Origin: Anoplopoma fimbria
Taxonomy: Eukaryota; Chordata; Actinopteri; Perciformes; Anoplopomatidae
Length of the DNA: 64,000 nucleotides
Direction of reading: 5' to 3'
NCBI RefSeq assembly: GCF_027596085.1
Contig: NC_072453.1
Coordinates: forward strand, 6,939,448 to 7,003,447
The notes under the pieces are model-generated. The model had not been told where the DNA came from. It saw only the letters and a list, made by a program, of their open reading frames with translations, and made no database searches. The first letter of the stretch is position 1; every line of letters begins with the position of its first letter. Of the stretch, positions 11,398-24,689 are shown one piece after another. A program made the position numbers and the translations under genes.

Positions 11398-14197
11398 CTG
11401 AAGTGAATATGGTTCGAGTGCAGATTGCTAGTACACATTGATGTTTAAGTACTTCTGTATAGAGTTTCCTCTCCAGGCGTACTGCGGGGGAACTGTTATG
11501 GGAAATAAAAAACTGCTTGGCCGACACACATGGCTGCCTCTCCATTGTACTCAGGGGCTTTGGCAAAGGGCTGGAACTGCCTCTCTGTCACTATGAGAGG
11601 ATATGGAAATAAAGACTTATTTACTGGCCCTGTGCTGGAACAGAACCAGTGTCCCTTTACAGCCCGAGTATTGACACTCAGACTCTGCTGGATGTCTCCC
11701 GTGTCCACGTCATGCAAAAAGAAACAAGGAAGCAACTATACCCGGCAGTAGGAAACCGACCTATAGGCCGAAAGTATTAGTTTAGATATTGAACTTAATG
11801 TTCTCATAATACATACAATTCTCTTGGTGGCATGTAGTATCAAGCTAAGGTAAAATGAAATAGGTTTTCAAATGGTTACTATGGACATCACATATCAAGA
11901 TTGTAATGATTTTCTACTGGAGAAAAAAAAAGTATGAAAAAACCTATCAATATTTTTTCAGCAATCTTAACAGGCAGAAAATACCATCTTATTTCCCCTT
12001 TAGCGCTCCCTCTCACCCCCTCCTTCTACCCTTTTCTCCACCCATACCCTAGAGGCCATTTACTATGATTACCAATAACAATAACACTCCCATTATCTTT
12101 TATTATCGCATTTTCCCAAGACCCTGCCAGCTCTCGTGGACTTTGATAAAGCTACAAAACGGCTCCTGTTTCACCCTTGTGTATGGGCTGCCTCAGCTAA
12201 GAATTCCCTTAATAGTCACAATTTGTTTGGGTATCTGACTTGAATCGACATAAACGGCAATGGTCCACTAAATAGATAGTAAAGTGTTGGGCCACGTGAG
12301 ACTGCTTTACTGCGGAGGGCTGCTGGTTTCCAGCTTGGTATTTATTATAATCCTTGTGTAACTTTACTCTAATACGTTTTGATTTTAAAGAGAGAAAGGG
12401 TATATTGGTGGATAATGCTACATTTACACATTTCACTTTCATTAGAGGCAAAGACATTACAATGCTTTTACGGTTTCTGTCTCGGGAAACAGAAGACTTA
12501 CTGAGGCATCAACAGTTCTTAGATAACAGGTACCTATTTAATAAAAATCTATCTCAACTATACTCTTATTTCTCAGCATATGATGTATACAAAACGCATC
12601 ACGGTCCATGAATGAGTCACATAATGGGAATGTCTCATAGCAACTTAGTGTTATGTTTCTACCTCTACACTTAGCCGGGCCTCATGGCATTTACCAAATC
12701 ACATTCCAATACAATATATCTGACAAGTACACTATTTAGAAAAATATGGCTCTGTGACAACATTGACTTGTTGGCCAAAAAATTATACAGATTCCTTGGA
12801 CAGACTACAGGAAGTGCTATAAGTGTTGAAGAATTAAAAAAATGCAACTGATCCGAGGGGCGTTTTTTTAAGACGCTACTAGGACACGTGTTTCCCGTCT
12901 GACCGTGTTGATGACTGTGCATTCCAGAGAAGCCTTGCCAGTCTTGTCAGGAGCTGGACCGACCTTGTTTCACCTCCCAGTAGCATGACTCAGCCCTCAA
13001 CCTTGAGTCTCTCCTCCTGGGGTCCCTTGTTTATTATGTCACAAAAGACCAGTCACACTCCCGTAACGGCGCCTCGCCGCGGGGAGAAAGTTAGAATCCA
13101 GCTGTAGCCGAGCCCCCCCTCATCTCCCTCGTAAATGAGCATGTCCAATCTACCCACTGTGTTTCATTAAAACCAGACTACATCAATCAGGGCCTGAACT
13201 TTAAAGGCCAGGTCCCCTCTCCAGCAACATGGGAGAAAAACATGAAGCCGTTAAAGTAAAGGACCTCACACTGCACATACACCCCAAACGCGCATACACT
13301 TAACACCACATTTCTGCTGGCGGACCACACATCGCAACGTCAGTCCGAGGACCACACAGTAGGTCTCGTAAGGCCGACAAAAGACCTCATAAGACCTCAC
13401 AGCGGGCCCTAGCATGATTCGATGGGACCTTAGAGAATCCCACACCTGTAACTCCGTAAACCGCAAAGTAACTCTACTGAATAGCTACTGTAGTCCCCGC
13501 ACAGCAATTAGAAACCTGGAAACTGTTTGGACCCGTGAGTGTTTGGACATTTTTTTACTTGACAAAATGAAGTGCAAAGGAAGTGTAAGATCCGCTATAA
13601 CCTGGGGCTATTTTTCCCCCAATGGTGAGGGAAGTATAAAGGAAGAGTCAAGAATACATAGCAGGAAGCTCAGGGGGGATGCCAGACGGACAGACGGCAG
13701 GATGGATGGGTAAGTAAATGAGTGGAGGCCGTGCAACAAGTGGGGGAGACTGGGAAGGAGTCCCATGGGTGGGGAAGGGAAGGCAGCCTCGTGATGGAAA
13801 GCTTTCAAACTCCTTTCATCGGCTGCCTGAGGATTGGAGCTTTACAAGAGCAAGATGAGCCGGCGCCACTGGAGCTGCTTGACGCTCTCCAACGAAATCC
13901 AGACGCAGAGACAGAGCAGGACAACTATCACCACTCCTCCCACTCTCTGCCCCCGCCCCCAAACACCAGCCACAGTTGCAGTTGTCTCTCTCTTGTATGG
14001 CGTAACTTTGGGGATTTTTCTTTGAGATAGGTAAAAGATTCGAATCAAAATCCTGCTTCTGATGATGTCTTATTCCCTAATCTTCACAGTCTAAGAACCT
14101 AAAAGCCTGAAGTTATAAAAGCCGATCACACTATCACAGCCTTAGGGATCATGGAAGAATTTGATTTAGCAGATTAAGAGATGGTCTTTGGTCTTAC

Positions 14198-14320
14198 CAG
14201 TCCACACTTAGAGATCGTCTCCTGTAGGACGGAGGTCTGTCCGTGGACGTCTTCTCTGCTTTGGCCACACGTTCTTTGAGGGACAGGCGATGGGTGAATT
14301 TGGCGATCCCCGACTCTGAC
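14198..14320 (-). CDS. ankfn1: ankfn1-like N-terminal exon
   Basis: A 123-nt minus-strand exon: one base completing an AAG codon, 40 codons, then TG that joins G of the next exon to make Trp. The acceptor is a T/C tract ending TTCTTTCCCCAAG (14321-14333); the donor is CTG|GTAAGA (14197-14192). It encodes SESGIAKFTHRLSLKERVAK, then AEKTSTDRPPSYRRRSLSVD. This is a highly basic segment without a recognised fold. RRRSLS fits a basophilic kinase site (RxRxxS). The codon split across the 13.5-kb intron matches exactly the split needed at 708, which is the main reason to link it to the ankyrin exons. The N-terminal location matches a gene whose ankyrin repeats begin two exons later. Sure as an exon; function of this segment unknown. 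Confidence 0.85.
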
Positions 14321-16202
14321 CTTGGGGAAAGAACAAAAATAAACACATTAGAATAAGACTCTGTGGACTGGTTTAGACATTGCACATTGCGTTGACAATC
14401 TTCGACAAACCTTCTCTCCTGCAACATATTGCCGAATCATACCTTATACAATCTTGCATAGAAATTCAGGAGCAGTTAACATCAGGGCTTTTCTTCTCAG
14501 TATAAATAATTGCTAATAAGAAAACACACCGGGGGACTGATAGTCTTACTGTGGGTTTATCATCCACAGGATTACAGAAATTCTCTGCCAAGAACTAAAA
14601 TTGTTCAGCCAAGGTTAAATGATGCTTGAGAACACAGTAAAATGGATTCTCCTATGTCTGAAACTAAACTCAATTAAACTCAGTTTTTTACAGAAATCCC
14701 AATACTCAGTGGAAACGTATTCCATGAAGTTGATAAACAGTGTAACAATGCTGCAGTTCCCAGAGGAAACATTAGGTTTCAGGGAAAGCCGCATACTTCC
14801 TGTCTAATTTTCTCCAAATCTTTTTCACAGGAAAAAAGAAAGTGAAGTCACACACATTTTAATCTCCTCTACTGGGCTGCCAATGTCCCAGCTCAACTTT
14901 TCGTTCAAAATTAAAAACAGGAAATGTAATATTTCTTCCATTCCAGCCCGGGATACATTTGATGAGACTCAGCATTGCAATATTGCTGCGGTAACAGTGG
15001 GGACTAATCAAAATGTAATAATATTCTCTATCAAAGAGCCAGAGTCACAGAGGAACCTTGCAGGAGCTCAGAAGTAATGTTGTGTAAAAGAAATCACAAG
15101 GCGTTTTAAGCATAGGTTTATATAAATGTAGCCAAAGTAAATAAAAAAATCTGTGGATAACTTTAAGCTAAGTCAAAGTACTGTAGGAAAAAAAAAAAAT
15201 ATTGCATAACTTAATTTAAACTTGAATTTACTACTGGTTTTAACGCATATACTTTTTTTTCAAAACAATACATTAAATTATGCCCAACCATGGTCCGCTC
15301 ACCTAATCTAACACACATGCTGTTTCCATTTCATTATGAAATGATAAAACATCCCTAATAGTGACTTGCACACATACATAGACATCCTCTAAACCGGAGC
15401 CAAAAAGCGTTTTAGTCTCCATGGTGAGCACTGTTGGAGACGTGCTGCAGGGATGGCTGGATCGAGGAGAGCACAGACTACCAGGATGCACCCTGCCACT
15501 CAAAGACAAAGCTTGTGTAGGCAATCGCCGGTCGTTAGTTTATGTAAGAGGCTGCAGAAATAACATTTCACATAAGGCTTTGATAAAACGGGATTGATGA
15601 AATCGTACACAATAGTTCATGCGGTTACTTTGATTACTGAACAGTGACATGGATAAATGACAGTGCTGCGATGCGTCCAGATTCACCTAACTCAATTGCC
15701 AAATTGGCATAATGGCACATGCTCATTTTTTGGCATTGATTCATGGCCTTGAATGAGTAAATCATAAGTTCTTGGCCAAAAGACGGCTTTACTTCATAAA
15801 GTGGACAGAAGTGCCCTGTCAAGTATATGGGAGACGGATCAGTTCTGGGAGAATGATTCAATTGGATGGAGACCGTTATTGCATAACAAACCTGTAAACG
15901 TTCCCACGATGTGAATAACAGACTGCTGTGACCTTGGAAATACAAGTGAAAAACTTTTTAAAGTTATAGATTCTTGCCGGCTGGGCTTTCTGCTACCTTG
16001 CCTGGAACATTTTCTGCTCTTTTACAAACTGATATAAAAAAAAATGTCACGTAATGAGATTGCTTCATTGCCAAAATTCGATTGCATCCCTCTCTCAAAA
16101 ACAGGCAGAATTCACATCCTTGAAATGCATCATAAAGTTCTCTGAACACCAAGTAAAAAAAAAAAAGGGAAAGTAGAATAATTGCCTCACTGCTGTATGC
16201 CA

Positions 16203-16522
16203 TCAGTAATCTCTTTTAAATCACTTCTTAAAACACATTTGTACAGAATGGCTTTCATGTGATGTCGTCGTTTTAATGTTTCATTTTCATTTGGTTTTAC
16301 TATTTTATCTTATATTCATTTACTATATTTTACTTGATTTTATTTATTTTGTTCGTTTATTTGATTGTCACTTGTTATTTCATTTCATTTCTTTGTTTAG
16401 TTTTATCCTAACGATTGTTCTTAATGTTTTTTCTATTGCACTGTTTTGCTGGCTTGTCTGTCGAAGCACTTTGTAAACCTTGTTTTTAAAAGGTGCTATA
16501 TAAATAAAGTTATTATTATTAT
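16203..16522 (+). mobile_element. 5'-truncated LINE 3' end with (TTA)n tail
   Basis: The plus strand opens with codons reading SFKSLLKTHLYRMAFM and a stop. This matches the KTHL-R-AF type C-terminus seen at the end of fish non-LTR reverse transcriptases. A T-rich 3' UTR follows, then GTGCTATATAAATAAAG and a TTATTATTATTAT tail typical of fish LINE 3' ends. Only the last 17 or so codons remain, so this is a dead 5'-truncated copy. I cannot assign the clade securely (L2/CR1/Rex-like). Confidence 0.7.
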
Positions 16523-16631
16523 CACAAACCAGTAAGGCAACCATTTTTATCCATGTTTGTCCAAAATGCCATCACCGGATAATTTGATCCCAGTAGACCT
16601 TGGCTGAATTGTTATAATTAGCACACCAATT

Positions 16632-16765
16632 ATTGAGTTAAGGTCACAGTGACCTTGACCTTTGACCACCAAAGTCTAATTAGTTCATCCTTGGGTCCAT
16701 CCAGGCATTTCTGAGATATCCCGTTCGTGAGAATGAGACATACGGACGACCAGATAACATAATCC
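16632..16765 (+). mobile_element. Fish interspersed repeat carrying ERE and DR1 nuclear-receptor motifs
   Basis: The wording AAGGTCACAGTGACCTTGAC, then TTTGACCACCAAAGTCTAAT, GTTCATCCTTG, CTGAGATATC and GAGAATGAGACATACGGACG is a pattern I know from a widespread teleost repeat; I cannot name its family. It contains AGGTCACAGTGACCT (16641-16655), a perfect oestrogen-response-element palindrome, and TGACCTTTGACCA (16656-16668), a DR1-type half-site pair. Whether these bind receptors here is unknown. Confidence 0.65.
16641..16668. promoter_or_regulatory. Perfect ERE palindrome next to a DR1 element
   Basis: AGGTCA-CAG-TGACCT is an exact inverted repeat with 3-bp spacing (the consensus ERE). It is followed directly by TGACCT-T-TGACC(A), a direct repeat with 1-bp spacing as bound by HNF4, COUP-TF, PPAR or RXR. 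It lies within a repeat, so similar copies should exist elsewhere in the genome. The motif match is seen; activity is inference. Confidence 0.5.
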
Positions 16766-18865
16766 CACAGCTGCTGCCGGCGCGGAGTCATAAAAAGTGA
16801 CAAATAACGAGTATATTTAAATATTAGATAAACCTTTACAGAATGATGCTGCGCATGGCTCCAGACCAGTAACAATTTCACGTGGACGCATTATCTGAGT
16901 GCATTTTGATCATTATGGAGCAGACACAAGCTTTTTTGCTCGCTCTGTGTGCCCATATAACGTGCATTCACCTGGTTCTTATGTACGCGGGTTGAGACAA
17001 ATTAAGTGCCATACACGTTTCACTCGTTGTATTCTTGCTTCTTCATTGTATATTTTGTTTATACGCCCTCTGGCGTTTCAGAGAAAACTGCAACGGACAG
17101 TCAGCGGGATGAGCATAAACACCATGTGAGTGCACGCCGGCTGCAGAGGTTAGTGACACGGTGCCATACGCGAGAAATAACAAAACTTAAAGTCTGGAGC
17201 CCTGCTTGGTACAGAATCAAAGCACTTGCACTATGAGCACACTTTACGATTGAGTATTTTTAAGAAAAGCTTTTCCAGCTATATTAAATTGGGACACATT
17301 TTATTCTTGGAGAATATTCTCTCATGCTACAACAACTGATTCCTCGTAAGACCAGCTGTTGCACTATAGAGACGATGTGATAAGCTGAGATGAAAATACA
17401 CAAGTTCTCATTCAAAATGACCTCATGCTATGGCTTATCTAGAGGAACAATTCCCCGGTTCTACAGCCTTCGTTCCCACTCCTACACCCTCAAATACTGT
17501 TTCCTGACCCTGCGCCAGCTTCTCCAAAGAGTTGGTTGACCTCGAAGACAAAGAGGCATATTTTCCTGTATGAATCACACAAACGGGGTGTGGGATTTTA
17601 GTCAGATGGCAGAGCAACCCCTAATTGATGGTATTAAGTTAGGCTGGGCTTCTTCTTCAAGGGCTTTTAATTAAATTAGTAGCACTGCCCTGCGCATGCC
17701 AGCTACTGACAACCATTGATGCTAATGTCCCTTTCCATAAACTGTACATTTCACAGAAAATATGATTCATAAATAGACTACAGGGGTGTTTGGCTTGGAT
17801 CATCATTGGTTGCTAATAATTGCCTTGGTTTAAATAGATCTAATATGTTTGGCCTATGCCCAATGGTTACATTAAAAGTTGCCTGTAAAAACTTCAAACA
17901 AATGTTTGGATCAAACGCATGACACGACATGACCATAGGATAAAGACTTCAATGCCATGAAAACACATAGGATCATGACTTCAAAGACACGGGGGGCCAG
18001 TGGACATAGAAGAGGACTCAGGGAATCCCTTTGAGGGGTTTAGAGGAAAAATGGACATGTGAAGCAGGTGGGACTCAGCGGAGGGGATCTGCTGGCAACT
18101 GGCTGCCTCTTGGCTCGCTGAGAGCCTCGACCCCTGGCTCCGCCCCCGTGCAGCTGTCCCCGATAACATCATCACAGCAGACACACTGTGATGATGCAAT
18201 CCCCTTGGAGACCCGCTCAGGATATCCCAGTCGATTATCCTCCCATCAAAATTATATTTTTCTCTTTCATTTTCCTGGTGTTGATTCCGGTTTATAAAAT
18301 CAGTGATTGATTGCTTTTCCTTATAGAACTGAGGCTATAATGTGACCTTGAAGCCACGTGGTACTATACACACACACAGCCATTTAAGCTTTAACCTATA
18401 GCACCTCCCAGAAAGTGTTGATATAGCAGTCAGGCAGAGCTTAGGCACCTGCCCAGAATGCCCTGTCCTCTTAGAAGAAAAATCCTATAAAGCCAATGTA
18501 GGCATACCTGTATGTGTCAACCCCTTGTCATTTCCCATCTCACCCTTCAACCACTTTGCCCTTCTCTCAATGAAAACAGACAAAGGCCATTAAGTGGGTT
18601 GGACCATATGCAGAATGGATGGCAATTGCTTAATGAGTGATGCTTCACAGCATAAAGTGCTCTTTTCTATTTTTCTCTTTGATGTATGAAGCGGGTATTT
18701 ACAGAAAAACAACATTGAATTAATGTATGTACATAAATGCATTTGATCACCTCACTTCTAACCGAGAACTTATCTTTATTATTAATTTCACATGAGCTTA
18801 TTTTACTGGAATCTCTCTTAGTGGTACTGTTGTTGAGGTTGACATTTTCATTTCTTGGTTTCTTG

Positions 18866-19285
18866 GTCTCGACAACTATCGGATGGATTGCCATGAAATT
18901 TGGTGTGGATATCCATGGTGCACAGAGGATGAATCCTGGCAGCAGTGGTGATCCTCACTTATCCAGATTTTGTACAGACGTTCAAGCTTCCCAGAGGTTT
19001 CAACAACTATTGGATGGATTGCCAAGAAATTTTGTAAAGAATGTACTGCTCAGGGTCAATTGTAATGACATTTCATGTAGCATCATCAAGAAAGAGTAGT
19101 ATTTTCTCAATGTCCAAATACTTACAAAACCTTTCACGCCTTTGCGGTTATTAAAGTGTAGTGCCATTAACAAATGTTAGCATGCTAACTTACTATACCT
19201 TACATGGTATGTAAGCTTTATCATGGTCAACATATTAGCATGCTGGAATTAGCATTCAGCTCACTGCACTGCTGTTACTTTTAAA
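18866..19285. mobile_element. Old teleost interspersed repeat with internal duplication
   Basis: ACAACTATCGGATGGATTGC occurs at 18872 and again, diverged, at 19003, each followed by CA(T/A)GAAATTT. GTGCACAGAGGATGAATCCT and GTGATCCTCAC follow the first copy. The right part contains GTTAGCATGCTAAC (19176-19189, a perfect 14-bp palindrome) and TTAGCATGCTGGAATTAGCA. I recognise this wording as a very common percomorph repeat but cannot name the family. No coding potential. Confidence 0.6.
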
Positions 19286-19619
19286 ATATGCTCTACAGGT
19301 AATAATAAACTAAAAAAATGAATAGTAAAAAATTTTAATTGGTCATTTGACATAAAAGTAAACTATCCACCTTTTCTGTCTTTTATATTTTGTTTTATTT
19401 ATCATGAAATACCCCTTGTATAGTCCCAGTGACGATAAGATACAATAACTGTTCCTAATATATCCCTCCAATGTGAAAGCCGCCGCTGCCTCACAGCAAT
19501 GTGACTTAGATTATGATCTTGCCAGCATTAGTAACTTTCCCCAATCCTGCAGCACAAGAGTGCTTTTGTCAGCACTGAAGGGCTTGTGTGGTGATACGGA
19601 GAAAATGTTGACCTACGCT

Positions 19620-19628
19620 CACACACAC

Positions 19629-19708
<80 letters not shown>
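19620..19708. repeat. (AC)n microsatellite, one CG interruption
   Basis: 89 bp array with a single ACGC interruption near its left end; degenerate ACACTAAC units follow to about 19733. Confidence 0.98.
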
Positions 19709-19710
<2 letters not shown>

Positions 19711-21059
19711 ACACACTAACACACTAACACACACTTTCACACTGTCACTCCGAAGGATCGCTTTCTTGCAAACAGCTCACCTAATGTCACTTTCACTCTC
19801 AGTACTGTTGCCATGGTAGCAATTAACTGTTCAGAGATATTCATGTGCACAACAAATTCTCCCTAAGTAACTCATTGTTCTTGCTCACAGTACACAAAGC
19901 TATCGACTGTGCACTTTGACCCCCGCTCATAGCCTCAGTAGCCCACTGCTATTTGAGAACAGAGTTAAGACAGCGAGGAATTCTAGCAAAAACCACCATA
20001 ACTCAAATACATTTAACAGTGAGCTACAGGGCGCATTTCATCCCTGTACCTACACAAGAAATATTGAGAAATTAGGTATAGATATTAACAAGCCTCATTC
20101 CCAAATGTGTTAATAATTCGATGTATTGTTATGTTAAAGTATGTACAACAAATTTCTTTGTTTCACATTATTGCCATTTCTATTCTATCATAATTTTAAT
20201 CTTAAATGATTGAAAACCCTTGTTAGCTGGAGCTATAAATTGTCTTGTAATGAATACTATTATTCTTTAATACTAGTTTTGCATTACCACCCGCCTGGAT
20301 GATACTATTCATTACATTTACATATTTCATTAATAGGAAATAAATGATAAGCCTGCTCAGCAAAGCGTCACCGAAAAAAACAGTGGGTTTTGTGTTAGAT
20401 GTGTTTATAAATGGACCTCCTGAAACCAGCAGAATGCGATGCATTACACAATCGATGTGGTCTGTCTGAGGCCTGGCTAACTTTAACCACAGCTCATATT
20501 TCAGATTACTAAGGCACAGACAGCATAGTAAATCATAAGCAGGACAGAAAAATACCTGACCCTGTTTCAGCAATTATGGGCAATGGCTGCCGACCTAAAA
20601 CAACTATTTAGGAAAGGAGGAAAAACAAAGCGCTACGATTACTTTCATCTCTGTCTGCAGCTATGGCTCCTTATCCGTGCCAATGGAAGTCTAATACGCC
20701 AAAAAGAATGTGGGCACCCACCCATATAACTGATACATGCAAATGAAATGGATGCATGCACACACGGTTGCTGGTGTGTGCACGCACAAATACACAAACA
20801 CAGTTTAATTCGGGAACATACCCCTCAATGTGTTTCATTAGGCAAACAAAAAGGCTTTCAGTGGTCCAATCATAAAAGCACGCAGCCAAGCTATGAACAT
20901 TGCTAATTAAAATCGGCTCAAAGAAAGCCTTGTTTTCCATTCACCATCTCCATCCAAACCCATGTCTGTGTGTACGTCTCTCTATGTGGTGGAGGCTGCT
21001 TTTATTTCACTTGGACTGAGGCCTCACCAATAAAACATACTGATATTTCTTCAAGCTAA

Positions 21060-21300
21060 CAAGCTTTTCCGTCAGTTGTGATACGATTACAGTACGAATA
21101 TGAATTGCTCAAAGCATAATGTGTAATCGCTGGTGGCAGCGGGGGTCAATAAATGAGCGGCAATATCATAGCAGTCTGTTGCATTATACCTGACGCGCTC
21201 TGGGGTCTAATGAATATATATTACAATAAAATTGTCTGAAATAATGCATCAACATTATATAAGGCCTGACACAGAACAAATGTGTTGATGAGAAGGATAA
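21060..21300. promoter_or_regulatory. candidate conserved non-coding element (intronic)
   Basis: AT-rich but complex sequence with many homeobox/POU/SOX-like words: CAATAAATGAG, TCTAATGAATATATATTACA, AAATTGTC and AATAATGCATC. No simple repeats. It looks like conserved developmental enhancer DNA, but no alignment was available. Confidence 0.3.
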
Positions 21301-23809
21301 ATCTTCTGGCAGCCACACGGATCCAAAAGCGAGGGGAGGCGTTTAACAGCCGCCTTGACAAACAAATCCCAACAATACCTGCCAAAACTTCAATGCTAAT
21401 GATCTAATCTTAACGCTCCGTGCCAAAGGAGGGGACTCTGTTATCACCCCACACACATATTCTCATATGCTGCCCATCCACCCACTACAGCAAACAGAGA
21501 TATTTCCATCTCGGCTCCTTTTCCCTCCATCCTCTCATTTGCACGTCTCTGAGTCACACTCGCACTTTCATCTTCTACTGTTTTTTTTTCTCCCTTTTAT
21601 TACGACGCTCTCGCTCACTCCTGTTTTCCACGGGATCGGCACATACAGAATTTGTCATGGAGACAAAAATGAGGGAGGAATTCAATGCCTCTTTTTTTTC
21701 ACTTTCGGTTGGCTCCCTGTGGTGTCGGGCTTGATACCGTTCCCTCTGTGTCCCCCTATGCGTTTGATGTGTGCCGTGAGGCTGACTCAACACAGTGAGA
21801 CATACAGATGATGGATCTGCAGTCAAATTAATTTTGAATTGAGCTGACAAGCAGGCAAACTGTTGGAGGCTGTTGCTGGAGTACCATAGAGGGGAGCAGC
21901 AGAGCAAGTGGTGCCACAGACAGTTTTCTCTTTCCACTCGTTTTTCGGTTCGGTGGGATGAGATAATAATGTGATTTGGGGGGGAAACTGATCTGGGGAA
22001 ATTTAATAGCTATCACATTGGAGAGATGTGGTAACAACCAATTGAACAGTGTGTACAAGATAGTGCCAACGGACACATATGAGCACACTACACACTTACA
22101 GTAAGGCACACACACATATCAGTTACATCCCAAATCCAAGGTGAGCAGAAGCATTAAAGCTGATTTATTAGTGGGCCACAATCCAGGAAAGACATACAGT
22201 AACATAATAAAGTTCAGGTGTCCGGGGAACTGGACTTATCTGATGGGACCTGAAAGCCGTATCGCTGCTGTCAGAAATCGACCCAAACCTGACAACAGTC
22301 ACATCACATGACATTGTAACCCATTAATAATTCAGCATAGAATCTCATAACTCTCCACACAATCTCCTCATAAAACTCCACATAAGTCTCCAGCTGGTCT
22401 CCTCTAGGACACAGAAAAGCTGATAAAACCCTGTGGAGCCTGGATCTTAACCCCCCAAATCGGCACATTCAGTATTACAGCGCCTGGAAGGGTTCATGGC
22501 CCAAGTAGCTAAATGGTGAATAAAAGGCAAAGGAGTTCATCTATTCCAGTCTGAGTTCATCTCTTTGCAATTTTCAGCAAATATGCTATCATTTAAGGGA
22601 ATGACTGAAGAGTTACTGTGAGCACATGGTTGTGGATCTGTGTGCGCCAGTCTGAGTTCTACACACATGGTTTTTTAGAGGCCTGGCCTGATGGAGGTGG
22701 ACACCACTCTGGTATTATGTTTACGGCCTTGAAACAGCTTTAAACATACACACACGAACGGGGCGACCCACTTTCCCCCCGTCAACCCACAATTGAGCGC
22801 GGCGTCGAGATTCCAATCAGGGTCGTGCCAGCAGACTGAGGGGATTATTTATGCTGGAAAGGAGAAGGGAACCTCGAGGAGGGAGAGAGATGTGTGCTGG
22901 CTTTCTCGCATTTCTATATTTGTGAGAACCAAAGGTCCATCTGAAGGATAGTTGGAGGATCCTCAAAAAGTAAACATTTGTCTAGTTGAAGAGTTAATTT
23001 ACAGTTAAAGCCTAGATTAATGGATTACGTTACTAGGTTCAGGAGAAGAGAAGGTTAGTGTTGGGCATAGAGGAGGGAAACACATTCACAACCAAAAAAC
23101 CCTTTGAGACAGACGACGTGAGGTGGGTTGAACCAGCGTTGGAGATCAATCTGAAGGAGTCAATGCTCATCATCCAGCCTGGCTCCAGAACCCCTGCTCT
23201 TGACCACGATTGTTCTGACACTGATCGGCTTTAGTGAACAGGCATTTATATTGAGTTATTGTGGTTTAGACATTTAAGAGAGTACTTTACTCGTCTGAAA
23301 AACCTCTGGTTTTGTAAGACCTCTGGTCTTACAACTTCTAAGGCTGGGGCTCCTGTAATGGGAATTTATTAGTACAGGGAGTGCAGAACCTTGAGCTGGC
23401 CACCATCATGGATCCTACTGAGCAGCAGTGCCAGTAACATTTCTACTGAGGTTAAGTGAAGGACAGTTCTGTGGGGTCGCCTGGTGAGAGAAAAACAGCA
23501 AACTTGAATTCAAAATGTCAAGGCGTAACCATAAAATGGTGCTTGCGGTTGAAATGCTGAGTCGGCTTATTTGTACCAAAAGCAGTTTAATCCTGAAATC
23601 ATATTTGTACAATCGTGAGCCAGTAAACTATGAGGATCCAAAGTGTTGAGATGTTTTTGGGAAAGCTGATTACATTTTGATGTGTGGTTTCAATGTGGAG
23701 GGAGATGTTTGGTAAAGGATTCAACTTGTTGAGCAACATAATAGAACCAACTTCTTCCCTGAGAGCTCCCTCAGGTAATGTGGTCGTAAGGATGGAGTGT
23801 TTGTATGCT

Positions 23810-23816
23810 GTGTGTG

Positions 23817-23906
<90 letters not shown>
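23810..23906. repeat. (TG)48 microsatellite, one CG interruption
   Basis: 97 bp TG array. It faces an AC array at 24029-24099 across a 122-bp spacer, so the two can pair on one strand. Confidence 0.98.
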
Positions 23907-23909
<3 letters not shown>

Positions 23910-24028
23910 GAATATGTGCATGTTTTTTAATCTAAAGCCAGAATGGAAAAGGCTATGCACTGCTAGAATAGCAGTGAGCATAGCAAGTACTCCAAATTAA
24001 GCTCGCCTTCTCCCTTTTCATTTCTATC

Positions 24029-24034
24029 ACACGC

Positions 24035-24099
<65 letters not shown>
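24029..24099. repeat. (AC)n microsatellite
   Basis: 71 bp array with two CG-type interruptions at the left; inverted partner of the TG array at 23810-23906. Confidence 0.98.
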
Positions 24100-24103
<4 letters not shown>

Positions 24104-24226
24104 CATGGCCAGGATGCCTAACCAAAACAATGGCTGTCTCTGCCCGCTCAGTTCTTTGGCCTGGCATCCTGCTCTTGGGGAGTTCTCAAACAACCCAACA
24201 TTGCTGCAGCCAAGCCACATCAAATA

Positions 24227-24228
<2 letters not shown>

Positions 24229-24276
<48 letters not shown>
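24229..24276. repeat. (CA)24 microsatellite
   Basis: 48 bp perfect CA array 130 bp to the right of the previous one. Confidence 0.98.
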
Positions 24277-24278
<2 letters not shown>

Positions 24279-24689
24279 AAAAGAGGGATAAATGCTACTA
24301 ATATTCAAACAATTATACACTCTTCATATTTGTGAAATGCACACTGGTTAAACAGTATGGGTACAAACACACTTTGCCGTTGAGAACATGTGTGCGCACA
24401 TACACACTAGATGAACTGTCCAAATAGTCACACACTCAGCCAGCGGCAGTCTAGCTCCCTCTCCTACCACCATTACCACTATTGTAAATACTCCTCAATA
24501 TGTATTTACACTGGGATTTCAAAACCCTGTGAAAAAAAAAAGAGGTGAAAAGAAAAAAAAAAGCTGGAAAAATGAAGGAATGTGTTTCACGTAGGTCAGA
24601 CAGCGGGAACCCTCAAATCCTTATAATGTTTCTGCCAGATATTTTACCTTGGATTGTCCCTCAGGAGAATAAAATAGAGCGCTGGTTCC

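Noticed and set aside
13050..13100. Small GC-rich patch as a CpG-island promoter
   Set aside because: Only a few CpGs in under 60 bp, inside an intron and without other promoter features.
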